A DNA stretch of 64,000 bases from Enterobacter sichuanensis (GTDB lineage Bacteria; Pseudomonadota; Gammaproteobacteria; Enterobacterales; Enterobacteriaceae), in contig NZ_POVL01000009.1 of NCBI RefSeq assembly GCF_002939185.1, positions 42,403-106,402 on the forward strand. The letters run 5' to 3'. Within the stretch, counting starts at the first letter, position 1. Every line of letters begins with the position of its first letter. Positions 11,638 through 21,425 of this stretch are shown piece after piece. The translations under genes were made by a program, and so were the position numbers. The notes below the pieces were generated by a model. That model saw only the letters and a list, made by a program, of their open reading frames with translations. It was not told where the DNA came from and did not search any database.

Positions 11638-12275
11638 TAGCCTCGGCCGAGACGCATTTCACGTTCCGGTTCAGTTAAAGATGCCAGGAAAGAGTCGCGT
11701 TCAAAGACGCGAGTCATATAGCCCTTCAGCTCTTTGGCGCCAGGGCCGCTGAATTCAACACCCAGGGTTGGCAGACGCCACAACAGCGGCGCCAGGTAGC
11801 AATCTACCAGGCTGAACTCATCGCTCAGGAAGAACGGTTTCTGGCCAAACACAGGGGCGATAGCCAGAAGCTCTTCACGCAGTTGCTTACGCGCAGCGTC
11901 AGCTTCCGCAGCGGAACCGCTGGTAATCACGTTCATCAGCGAGTACCAGTCTTTCTCGATACGCTGCATGTACAGGCGGCTTTCACCACGTGCAACAGGG
12001 TAAACAGGCATCAGCGGCGGATGCGGGAAACGCTCATCCAGATATTCCATAATGATACGGGATTCCCACAGGGTCAGCTCGCGATCCACCAGCGTCGGTA
12101 CGCTTTGGCTCGGGTTGAGATCGATCAGATCCTGAGGCGGGTTATCCTTTTCCACATGCTCGATCTCAAAACTGACACCCTTCTCGGCCAGCACGATACG
12201 AACCTGATGGCTATAAATGTCAGTAGGACCAGAAAACAGCGTCATTACCGAACGTTTGTTGGCAGCGACAGCCAT
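11637..12275 (-). CDS. sspA: Stringent starvation protein A
   Basis: A glutathione-S-transferase-like protein that binds RNA polymerase and helps stationary-phase survival and acid tolerance in E. coli by lowering H-NS levels. The 212 residues have a thioredoxin-like N-terminal domain (MTLFSGPTDIYSHQVRIVLAEKG) and an all-helical C-terminal domain. The residues needed for GST catalysis are not conserved in this family. The ATG follows GGAGGTTTTC. It is the first gene of the sspAB operon. The 307-bp gap upstream, to rpsI, holds the rpsI terminator and presumably the sspA promoter, which I could not place. Confidence 0.97.
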   Translation of the reverse strand: MAVAANKRSVMTLFSGPTDIYSHQVRIVLAEKGVSFEIEHVEKDNPPQDLIDLNPSQSVPTLVDRELTLWESRIIMEYLDERFPHPPLMPVYPVARGESRLYMQRIEKDWYSLMNVITSGSAAEADAARKQLREELLAIAPVFGQKPFFLSDEFSLVDCYLAPLLWRLPTLGVEFSGPGAKELKGYMTRVFERDSFLASLTEPEREMRLGRG

Positions 12276-12531
12276 GAAAACCTCCAGGTATATTCAGAAT
12301 TTTTACTGCTACCGGCCCAACAGGGGCCAGCCAGATGTTGTATCGCCCATCCCAGAGAAAACACATTGTTCAATAATCGAACAAAAAGCGAGTATTCACC
12401 GATATTTGGGCAGAAAATTGGATGATAGTTTACCAGATTTTGATGACTTTGTGGTGAGCGTTTCTGGAAATGTGGAAAAAGAGAAGATATATGCATTGAT
12501 ATTGTGGATAACCTGCGCATTATCCATAAAA

Positions 12532-12555
12532 AAACCCGCCGAAGCGGGTTTTTCG
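12532..12555 (-). terminator. Terminator of rplM-rpsI
   Basis: AAACCCGC (12532-12539) and GCGGGTTT (12544-12551) form a stem with a CGAA loop. Read on the minus strand it follows the rpsI stop by 31 bases and ends in a T-run. A T-run also follows on the plus strand, but no plus-strand gene precedes it. Confidence 0.88.
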
Positions 12556-12582
12556 CCAATCGTTCTGCGCAAGCAGAATGGA

Positions 12583-12978
<396 letters not shown>

Positions 12979-12990
12979 CTATAATCCCGA

Positions 12991-13506
<516 letters not shown>

Positions 13507-13582
13507 CTACCCCTTCGAATAGCTCATGCCGACACATAGAAAGTTTCGGGAAAAAAACCTTCTCGTAACGTGGGGTCGCAAG

Positions 13583-13588
13583 ATTATA
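13583..13588 (-). promoter_or_regulatory. Probable -10 box of the rplM-rpsI promoter
   Basis: On the minus strand TATAAT is followed by CTTGCGACCCC, a GC-rich discriminator typical of growth-rate-controlled ribosomal promoters. The -35 region is poor: TTGACC occurs but only 10 bases upstream, so the exact -35 hexamer is unclear. The 302-bp gap between zapE and rplM holds only this promoter, the rplM leader and a REP element. Confidence 0.55.
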
Positions 13589-13656
13589 GAGAAGTTGAGG
13601 TCAAAGATCGACCCTTAAATGTGATTCAAATTGGGTTTTTCGAGGCGGTGGAAAAT

Positions 13657-13688
13657 GCCGGGTGGCGGCTGCGCCTTACCCGGCCTAC
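13657..13688. repeat. REP element
   Basis: A single palindrome beginning GCCGGGTGGCGGCTGCGCC and ending ACCCGGCCTAC, the same family as the pair at 252-324. It lies just after the end of zapE on that gene's strand and upstream of the rplM promoter. Confidence 0.85.
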
Positions 13689-13721
13689 AAGTCCCCCTTC
13701 ACAGGGAGAGGGTGGCATTTA

Positions 13722-14846
13722 TTATGGCATATGCTCAAGCTTCAGGTATTCCTCGCTCTGCATCTCCTGCAGGCGCGAGAGGCAGCGCTGGAACTCAAAC
13801 TTCAGCCGCTCCCCCTGGTAGATCTCATATAAAGGTACCTCGGCGCTGACCACCAGCTTGACGTGACGCTCATAAAACTCGTCCACCAGCGCAATGAAGC
13901 GCCGTGCTTCGCTCTCCATCAGCCGGGTCATCACCGGCACATCCAGCACCATCACGGTGTGGAACAGACGCGAAAGCGCAATGTAGTCATGCTGACTGCG
14001 GGCATCAACGCAGAGCGTCGTAAAGGAGACCGCCAGCGTTTGGTTCTCAACACCGAGGGTAGGTAACGGGCGATGGTTAATCTCAAGTTCCGGGGCATGC
14101 TCGCGTTTTGCCCCCGCCAGCGCCAGCCATAGTTTGTCCATCTGGCGGGTGGTCTCGGTATTTAACGGTGAAAGCCACAGGTGCGCCTGGGTCAACGTGC
14201 GCAGGCGGTAATCCACCCCGGCATCCACGTTCATGATGTCGCAGTGCTGCTTGATGGCGTCAATCGCAGGCAGGAAGCGAGCCCGCTGCAGGCCATTGCG
14301 GTACAGTTCGTCCGGCGGGATATTCGAGGTAGCAACCAGCGTAATCCCGCGGGCAAATAACGCTTTCATCAGGCCGCCTAACAGCATGGCATCGGTGATA
14401 TCAGAGACAAAAAACTCATCAAAGCAGAGCACGTCCGTTTCCGCCTTGAATCTGTCGGCCACAATCTCCAGGGGATCGCTTTTACCCTGCAGCGCCGTCA
14501 GCTCTTCATGCACCCGCAGCATAAAACGATGGAAGTGCAGACGCTGTTTACGCGACCCCGGCAGGCTCAGATAGAACAGATCCATCAGCCAGGTTTTTCC
14601 CCGCCCGACACCGCCCCACATATATAAACCGCGCACCGGCGTGTGCTCTGGTGGCGCTTTTTTACCGAGTAACCGCCCAAACGCCGCCTTTAGCCCACTG
14701 CTCTGCTCTGTTTCAGCGGGTCTGGCCGTGAGCTCCTGATAAATCATCTCCAGACGGCTCACCGCCTCACGTTGAACGTCATCCGGCTGATGCGTGCCCT
14801 CGTTAAGGGCCAGTTGATATCGTGATGCAGGGGACAGGTTTTGCAT
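13722..14846 (-). CDS. zapE: Cell division ATPase ZapE
   Basis: An AAA-type ATPase of the AFG1 family that associates with the FtsZ ring and affects division, notably in low oxygen or heat in E. coli. The 374 residues (E. coli 375) hold Walker A WGGVGRGKT at 77-85, and Walker B in DVLCFDEFFVSD, followed by sensor motifs in VATSNIPPDELYRNGLQRARF. It is convergent with nothing and divergent from zapG, its E. coli neighbour. The promoter must lie in the 189-bp gap shared with zapG. Mitochondrial relatives help degrade respiratory subunits, so a role in membrane protein quality control is also possible. Confidence 0.95.
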   Translation of the reverse strand: MQNLSPASRYQLALNEGTHQPDDVQREAVSRLEMIYQELTARPAETEQSSGLKAAFGRLLGKKAPPEHTPVRGLYMWGGVGRGKTWLMDLFYLSLPGSRKQRLHFHRFMLRVHEELTALQGKSDPLEIVADRFKAETDVLCFDEFFVSDITDAMLLGGLMKALFARGITLVATSNIPPDELYRNGLQRARFLPAIDAIKQHCDIMNVDAGVDYRLRTLTQAHLWLSPLNTETTRQMDKLWLALAGAKREHAPELEINHRPLPTLGVENQTLAVSFTTLCVDARSQHDYIALSRLFHTVMVLDVPVMTRLMESEARRFIALVDEFYERHVKLVVSAEVPLYEIYQGERLKFEFQRCLSRLQEMQSEEYLKLEHMP

Positions 14847-15035
14847 AATCTTATTGTTATTCCTTCAATTAACGCTCATCAGCAGGCGTGACTGATGAAA
14901 AAAAGGCCGTTCTACACTACGCGATGATACGTCAGGATTCCACTTCTGCGGAAATAGCGGTTATAGTGGCATTATCAGGCACAGGCAGGAGCCGAGCCAA
15001 CACCCTACGGAACAACAAGACAACGGGAGAAGTTC

Positions 15036-15434
15036 ATGACCTGGGAATATGCGCTAATCGGTTTAGTCGTCGGCATCGTCATTGGTGCTGTGGCCATGCG
15101 TTTCGGTAACCGCAAATTGCGTCAGCAGCAGTCACTGCAGTACGAACTGGAAAAGAACAAAGCCGAGCTGGAAGAGTATCGTGAAGAGCTGGTCAGCCAC
15201 TTTGCCCGTAGCGCCGAGCTGCTGGACAACATGGCGACCGACTATCGTCAGCTGTATCAACATATGGCCAAAAGCTCCAGCAGCCTGCTGCCGGAAATGA
15301 CGGCGGAAACCAACCCGTTCCGCAACCGTCTGGCAGACTCTGAAGCCGGTAACGATCAGGCCCCTGTCCAGATGCCTCGCGACTATTCAGATGGCGCGTC
15401 CGGCCTGCTGCGCGGCGGTGTAAAACGCGATTAA
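15036..15434 (+). CDS. zapG: Division and envelope protein ZapG (YhcB)
   Basis: An inner-membrane protein (DUF1043) that links cell division and envelope synthesis in E. coli. Residues 1-22 (MTWEYALIGLVVGIVIGAVAMR) form one membrane helix, then comes a coiled coil rich in Glu, Lys and Gln (about 30-90) and a low-complexity tail. The length of 132 residues is normal. The start follows GGGAGAAGTTC. A hairpin with a weak T-tract follows the stop, and degQ starts 171 bases later with its own leader. Confidence 0.93.
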   Translation: MTWEYALIGLVVGIVIGAVAMRFGNRKLRQQQSLQYELEKNKAELEEYREELVSHFARSAELLDNMATDYRQLYQHMAKSSSSLLPEMTAETNPFRNRLADSEAGNDQAPVQMPRDYSDGASGLLRGGVKRD

Positions 15435-15456
15435 TCGCACAACCTGAATTTATTTT

Positions 15457-15488
15457 ACGGGCGCAGCGATTGCGCCCGTCCTTTCTTC
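15457..15488 (+). terminator. Terminator of zapG
   Basis: ACGGGCGCA (15457-15465) pairs with TGCGCCCGT (15471-15479) around a 5-base loop, followed by CCTTTCTTC. The stem is strong; the T-tract is interrupted. Confidence 0.75.
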
Positions 15489-15605
15489 ATGACCCCAGCT
15501 ATCATTTAGTTAAACACCTCATTGTTCAGCGGTTTAAAATTCAATAACATCAACGTGTTTTTAGGGCCGTTTTTCCTTTATTCCAGGTTACGAGAGTCAA
15601 CATCG

Positions 15606-16973
15606 ATGAAGAAAAAAAACCAGCTGTTGAGCGCTATCGCGTTAAGTGTCGGGTTATCTCTCTCGGCGTCCTTCCCCGTAGTGGCCGCCATTCCCTCCCA
15701 GGTGCCCGGGCAAGCGGCCGTTCCAAGCCTCGCCCCCATGCTGGAAAAAGTGTTGCCGGCGGTCGTTAGCGTACAGGTTGAAGGCACGGCCGTACAAAGC
15801 CAACGCGTCCCTGAAGAACTGAAAAAATATTTTGGCGATGAGGCTCCCGACCAGCAGGCTCAGCCTTTTGAAGGCCTGGGTTCAGGCGTCATTATTGATG
15901 CAGCCAAAGGCTATATTCTGACTAACAACCATGTCATCAGCCAGGCTGATAAAATCAGCGTTCTGCTTAATGATGGGCGCGAGTTTGATGCCAAACTGAT
16001 TGGCGGCGATGACCAGAGCGACATCGCGCTGTTGCAGGTGCAAAACCCCAGCAACCTGACCCAGATTGCCATCGCGGATTCCGACAAACTGCGCGTCGGT
16101 GATTTTGCCGTCGCCGTGGGCAACCCCTTTGGTTTAGGGCAGACCGCGACGTCCGGGATCGTCTCGGCGCTGGGCCGCAGCGGCCTGAATCTGGAAGGGC
16201 TGGAAAACTTTATCCAGACCGATGCCTCAATCAACCGCGGGAACTCCGGCGGGGCATTGCTCAACCTTAACGGCGAGCTGATTGGAATCAACACTGCGAT
16301 CCTGGCCCCGGGCGGCGGCAGCATTGGGATCGGTTTTGCTATTCCGAGCAATATGGCCAAAACCCTGGCGCAGCAGCTCATCCAGTTCGGCGAGGTCAAA
16401 CGTGGGCTGCTGGGTATCAAAGGAATGGAGATGAGCGCGGATATTGCGAAGGCGTTCAATATTAACGTGCAGCGCGGGGCGTTCGTCAGTGAAGTGCTGC
16501 CAAACTCCGGCTCGGCAAAAGCGGGCGTGAAGTCGGGGGACGTGATCGTCAGCCTGAACGATAAACCGCTGAGCAGCTTTGCAGAACTGCGCTCGCGGAT
16601 TGCCACAACCGAACCCGGCGCCAAAGTGAAGCTGGGCCTGATCCGCGACGGCAAGCCGCTCAGTGTTGAAGTGACGCTGGATAAGAGCACCTCTTCCTCC
16701 GCCAGTGCAGAGCTTATCGCTCCAGCGCTACAGGGGGCTACGTTGAGCGACGGGCAGTTGAAAGACGGGACGAAGGGGATCACCATCGACACCGTTGAGA
16801 AGAGCAGCCCTGCCGCACAGGCCGGATTGCATCAGGATGACGTTATCATTGGTGTAAACCGTAATCGCGTGCAGTCCATTGCTGAACTGCGCAAGCTGCT
16901 GGAAAGTAAACCGGCTGTGATTGCCCTGCAGGTCATGCGTGGCAATGAGTCTATCTATATTCTGTTGCGCTAA
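15606..16973 (+). CDS. degQ: Periplasmic serine protease DegQ
   Basis: A periplasmic HtrA-family protease and chaperone that degrades unfolded envelope proteins. ATG 15606 gives 455 residues, as in E. coli; a longer frame from 15522 would spoil the signal peptide. Residues 1-27 form a Sec signal peptide ending near VVAA. The catalytic triad is His109 (TNNHV), Asp139 (QSDIAL) and Ser214 (RGNSGG). Two PDZ domains follow at about 255-350 and 365-455 and bind unfolded substrates. The LA loop (about 65-90) is shorter than in DegP, which identifies it as DegQ. degS follows 92 bases later, as in E. coli, probably from its own promoter. Confidence 0.97.
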   Translation: MKKKNQLLSAIALSVGLSLSASFPVVAAIPSQVPGQAAVPSLAPMLEKVLPAVVSVQVEGTAVQSQRVPEELKKYFGDEAPDQQAQPFEGLGSGVIIDAAKGYILTNNHVISQADKISVLLNDGREFDAKLIGGDDQSDIALLQVQNPSNLTQIAIADSDKLRVGDFAVAVGNPFGLGQTATSGIVSALGRSGLNLEGLENFIQTDASINRGNSGGALLNLNGELIGINTAILAPGGGSIGIGFAIPSNMAKTLAQQLIQFGEVKRGLLGIKGMEMSADIAKAFNINVQRGAFVSEVLPNSGSAKAGVKSGDVIVSLNDKPLSSFAELRSRIATTEPGAKVKLGLIRDGKPLSVEVTLDKSTSSSASAELIAPALQGATLSDGQLKDGTKGITIDTVEKSSPAAQAGLHQDDVIIGVNRNRVQSIAELRKLLESKPAVIALQVMRGNESIYILLR

Positions 16974-17065
16974 GCATTTGCGATCCCGGACATCACCGCT
17001 GCGTGTGATGTCCGGATAACTCATGTTATGCTGCAAATCGTTCCTTTTTTCACGACACGCGCATC

Positions 17066-18133
17066 ATGCTTTTAAAGCTCTTACGTTCTATTGTCATCGG
17101 TTTGATTGTCGCTGGCCTGCTGCTGCTGGCGCTGCCGTCTTTACGTCAGTTCAATAAACTGTCGGCTCCCCAGTTTGATAGCACGGATGAAACACCGGCC
17201 ACCTATAATCAGGCCGTTCGCCGTGCCGCACCTGCCGTCGTCAACGTCTATAACCGTGGTCTCAATACCTCAGCCCATAACCAACTGGAGATCCGTACCC
17301 TCGGCTCCGGGGTGATTATGGACGAGCGGGGCTACATTATTACCAACAAGCACGTGATTAACGATGCCGATCAGATCATCGTCGCCCTGCAGGATGGCCG
17401 CGTGTTTGAGGCGTTACTTGTGGGGTCGGATAGCCTGACCGACCTGGCTGTTCTGAAAATTAACGCTACGGGCGGTTTACCGGTTATCCCGATCAACCGT
17501 AAACGTACCCCGCATATTGGTGACGTCGTACTGGCTATCGGCAACCCCTACAACCTGGGCCAGACTATCACCCAGGGGATTATCAGCGCGACCGGTCGTA
17601 TTGGTCTCAACCCATCGGGACGGCAGAACTTCCTGCAAACCGATGCCTCAATCAACCACGGTAACTCCGGTGGCGCGCTGGTCAACTCGCTGGGTGAGCT
17701 GATGGGCATCAATACCCTCTCGTTCGATAAGAGTAACGACGGAGAGACGCCGGAAGGGATCGGCTTTGCCATTCCGTTCCAGCTGGCAACCAAAATTATG
17801 GATAAGCTGATCCGCGATGGCCGTGTGATCCGCGGCTATATCGGTATCGGCGGCCGTGAAATTGCGCCTATGCATACCCAGGGCGGCGGTATCGATCAGA
17901 TTCAGGGCATCGTGGTCAACGAGGTCGCACCGGGTGGTCCGGCGGCTAACGCGGGAATTCAGGTCAATGATGTCATTGTGTCGGTCAACGGCACGCCGGC
18001 GGTTTCTGCGCTGGAGACCATGGACCAGGTAGCAGAAATTCGCCCGGGTTCCATCATCCCTGTTGAAGTCATGCGCAACGATAAGAAACTGACGCTGCAT
18101 GTGACCATTCAGGAATACCCGGCCACCAACTGA
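17066..18133 (+). CDS. degS: Sigma-E pathway site-1 protease DegS
   Basis: An inner-membrane-anchored periplasmic protease that cuts the anti-sigma factor RseA when its PDZ domain senses exposed outer-membrane-protein C-termini. The 355 residues begin with one membrane helix (about 5-25) that is not cleaved. The triad is His96 (TNKHV), Asp126 (LTDLAV) and Ser201 (HGNSGG), numbered exactly as in E. coli. One PDZ domain occupies about 255-350, against two in DegQ. SspB, also in this window, delivers the cut RseA fragment to ClpXP, so two steps of the same pathway are encoded 6 kb apart. Confidence 0.98.
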   Translation: MLLKLLRSIVIGLIVAGLLLLALPSLRQFNKLSAPQFDSTDETPATYNQAVRRAAPAVVNVYNRGLNTSAHNQLEIRTLGSGVIMDERGYIITNKHVINDADQIIVALQDGRVFEALLVGSDSLTDLAVLKINATGGLPVIPINRKRTPHIGDVVLAIGNPYNLGQTITQGIISATGRIGLNPSGRQNFLQTDASINHGNSGGALVNSLGELMGINTLSFDKSNDGETPEGIGFAIPFQLATKIMDKLIRDGRVIRGYIGIGGREIAPMHTQGGGIDQIQGIVVNEVAPGGPAANAGIQVNDVIVSVNGTPAVSALETMDQVAEIRPGSIIPVEVMRNDKKLTLHVTIQEYPATN

Positions 18134-18140
18134 CAGCCAT

Positions 18141-18176
18141 AAAAAAACCGAAGCCAGTAAGTGCTTCGGTTTTTTT
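18141..18176. terminator. Terminator between degS and mdh
   Basis: CCGAAGC and GCTTCGG, extended by seven A and seven T, form a 14-bp stem (18141-18154 with 18163-18176). The symmetry suggests it works in both directions, ending degS and, through the adjoining REP element, mdh. Confidence 0.9.
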
Positions 18177-18206
18177 GCCGGGTGGCGCCAACGCTTACCC
18201 GGCCGA
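18177..18206. repeat. REP element
   Basis: GCCGGGTGGCGCCAACGC followed by TTACCCGGCCGAC: a REP palindrome directly attached to the degS terminator and 17 bases from the mdh stop codon. Confidence 0.8.
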
Positions 18207-18222
18207 CAAAAGCGGGTTCGTT

Positions 18223-19185
<963 letters not shown>

Positions 19186-19492
19186 TTAAGTATCTGTAAA
19201 TCCGTTGCGGCGACCATAATTCAGCAAGTGTTTAATTACAATTTTCGTAGCTAAAGAATTTGAGGTCGCGCGACTTTATCTCTCTTCAGAAGGCTCTGAC
19301 GACAGACGGCAACGCATTAAGAGGGGGTTACAATACACCCTGCCCCGCCACCAAAACAACATCATTTTGATAACATTTAATTTACTTTTAAGCTTATTTG
19401 CGTGGCGTGACCCAGGCATGTTTTCTGATAACGAAATCTGATAAAATCACTCCCTTTCATAACATTATTTCAGGCTGCTGCCTGGTAGATAA

Positions 19493-19530
19493 TTTGCATA
19501 AAAATTCATCCACATGCATAATAATGTTGT
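19493..19530 (+). promoter_or_regulatory. Probable ARG boxes in front of argR
   Basis: TTTGCATAAAAATTCATC (19493-19510) matches the 18-bp ARG box consensus (TGAAT-N4-ATTCA core) with one core mismatch. A second, weaker copy starting at 19513 (CATGCATAATAATGTTGT) follows after 2 bases, near the usual spacing of paired boxes. They lie 27-64 bp before the argR start, fitting autorepression by ArgR. Confidence 0.7.
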
Positions 19531-19553
19531 TTCTATCGTCATATTCCGGGTGA

Positions 19554-20027
<474 letters not shown>

Positions 20028-20334
20028 TCCTCTCTCCCCGTAGCACCGCTGCGGGGATCGTTCTGCTCCCCCTCTTTTTCTCCCGCTATTCCACTGCCCC
20101 TGCTTTGACAAATAGTGCTTTTTACCACCCTTTAACATTCACTTGGTGAATGATAAATCAAAAAATCGCACAAAATATCAAAATCAAATATCCATATGAT
20201 TTAATTAGAGATAACCACGATTAGCGAACAAAAAACATTCAATCTTATGCGTTTTGGTTATTAAAAAAAGACCGGTTAATACGTAATAACAACAGAAACC
20301 ATTAGTCTGGTATTAATTTTTTCCGTTATTAGTG

Positions 20335-20362
20335 TATACTTGATTTTGTGATGAGGGTCACG
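20335..20362 (+). promoter_or_regulatory. Promoter box and CRP-like site of yhcN
   Basis: TATACT at 20335-20340 is a good -10 box. TGTGATGAGGGTCACG at 20347-20362 matches TGTGA-N6-TCACA at nine of ten conserved bases. If both are real the site covers the transcription start, which would mean repression; an upstream-acting promoter elsewhere is also possible. Confidence 0.4.
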
Positions 20363-20402
20363 AAACAAGACCCCACTAAAAAATTCGACGAGGTAAAGAA
20401 TC

Positions 20403-20666
20403 ATGAAAATCAAAACCACTGTAGCGACGCTGAGCGTCCTGTCTGTCCTGTCATTCGGTGCTTTCGCAGCGGACTCCATCAATGCCGAACAGGCGCAATC
20501 CCGCCAGGCAATCGGTACGGTTTCTGTCGGCGCGATCGGCACGTCTCCGATGGACATGCATGAAATGCTGAACAAAAAAGCGGAAGAACAGGGTGCGTCA
20601 TCCTATCGCATCATTGAAGCGCGTTCAGGTGACCACTGGCACGCTACTGCTGAGCTGTATAAATAA
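20403..20666 (+). CDS. yhcN: Small periplasmic stress protein YhcN (DUF1471)
   Basis: An 87-residue secreted protein of the YhcN/BhsA family; members respond to acid, peroxide or biofilm conditions, but their biochemical role is unsettled. Residues 1-22 (MKIKTTVATLSVLSVLSFGAFA) are a Sec signal peptide. The mature part holds the DUF1471 fold with the end SGDHWHATAELYK. The ATG follows GAGGTAAAGAATC. A paralogue with the same ending follows 108 bases later, so the locus is a tandem pair. Confidence 0.93.
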   Translation: MKIKTTVATLSVLSVLSFGAFAADSINAEQAQSRQAIGTVSVGAIGTSPMDMHEMLNKKAEEQGASSYRIIEARSGDHWHATAELYK

Positions 20667-20698
20667 GTTTTAGTAATAACTGAATACGTAAATCTCCA

Positions 20699-20749
20699 CT
20701 CAACGGCACCAGGCATAAAAATAGCGGTTCAACCCTTCTCGCCGTTGAG
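20699..20749 (+). other. Inverted repeat between the two yhcN-type genes
   Basis: CTCAACGGC (20699-20707) and GCCGTTGAG (20741-20749) are a perfect 9-bp inverted repeat separated by 33 bases. It ends 25 bases before the second gene's ATG. It has no T-run, so an mRNA fold or operator is more likely than a terminator. Confidence 0.4.
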
Positions 20750-20774
20750 CAAAACCTCTTCAGGAGTAAAGACT

Positions 20775-21041
20775 ATGAAAACTAAATTGATCATCGCAAC
20801 CCTCGGTCTGGCATCGGTTCTCTCTTTCGGCGCAAGCGCAGCCGTTCAGCAGGTGAACGCAGACCAGGCACAAAATCTGCAGCCTATGGGCAGTGTGTCC
20901 GTAACATCCGTTACCGGCTCGCCGATGGATATTCGTTCCGAACTTGCCGCCAAAGCTGAAAAAGCAGGCGCCAGCAGCTATCGCGTCACCGAACTGAATC
21001 AGGGTGACCACTGGCATGCTACGGCAGAACTGTACAAATAA
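20775..21041 (+). CDS. Second YhcN-type periplasmic protein (DUF1471)
   Basis: Starting at ATG 20775 (after CAGGAGTAAAGACT) gives 88 residues; a start at 20745 would add ten residues before a clear signal peptide (MKTKLIIATLGLASVLSFGASA). The mature region aligns with YhcN along its length and shares its last residues GDHWHATAELYK, but the middle differs (SVTSVTGSPMDIRSELAAKAEKAG). It is therefore an old duplicate, not a recent one. Its role is unknown; a stress-related envelope function is inferred from the family. A strong terminator follows the stop. Confidence 0.88.
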   Translation: MKTKLIIATLGLASVLSFGASAAVQQVNADQAQNLQPMGSVSVTSVTGSPMDIRSELAAKAEKAGASSYRVTELNQGDHWHATAELYK

Positions 21042-21069
21042 ACCCTCGTCGTATCTCATCATACGACTT

Positions 21070-21100
21070 GCCCCTGGCCTCATGGTCAGGGGCTTTTTTT
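21070..21100 (+). terminator. Terminator after the yhcN pair
   Basis: GCCCCTG (21070-21076) pairs with CAGGGGC (21087-21093), followed directly by seven T. It ends just before the convergent yhcO stop. Confidence 0.9.
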
Positions 21101-21107
21101 ATCTCTT

Positions 21108-21380
21108 TCAATGCCGCGCGTTAAAACGCAGTTGCCCTTCCAGCTCTTCTTCCGCCTCATCGAACAGTAATATCAGTGCGCCAAAACGTCTGCGCAGCTT
21201 ATCGGGCAAATGGATGAACTCGATCTCCAGCGGTAGCGGCAACAGGCTACCGGTCACCACATCCCACAGCGTATCCAGATTCGTCACGCTTTGCCGTTCA
21301 AGATCAAACACCCGGATAAATTCACGATAGAAGTCTTCCTGACTGTCGATCTCGTCAAAATCAAAGGTATAGGTTTTCAT
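21108..21380 (-). CDS. yhcO: Barstar-family protein YhcO
   Basis: A 90-residue acidic cytoplasmic protein resembling barstar, the inhibitor of the ribonuclease barnase. No barnase-like gene is visible nearby, so its partner is unknown. The start [21 protein letters not shown] at ATG 21380 fits E. coli YhcO; an upstream start at 21410 would add ten unlikely residues. The order yhcN-yhcO is as in E. coli. On the far side E. coli has aaeB directly; here a dehydrogenase gene is inserted. Confidence 0.92.
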   Translation of the reverse strand: MKTYTFDFDEIDSQEDFYREFIRVFDLERQSVTNLDTLWDVVTGSLLPLPLEIEFIHLPDKLRRRFGALILLFDEAEEELEGQLRFNARH

Positions 21381-21425
21381 TGCCAGCCACCCAGTCCAGG
21401 CGAGCGGCATCTGCCGCCCTGTCTA

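Noticed and set aside
13722..14846. DUF-type viral ATPase instead of ZapE
   Set aside because: Length, Walker motifs and the zapE-zapG neighbourhood all agree with the host division gene.
21108..21380. YhcO as antitoxin of a toxin-antitoxin pair
   Set aside because: It is barstar-like, but no barnase-type ribonuclease lies beside it, and E. coli keeps it alone as well.
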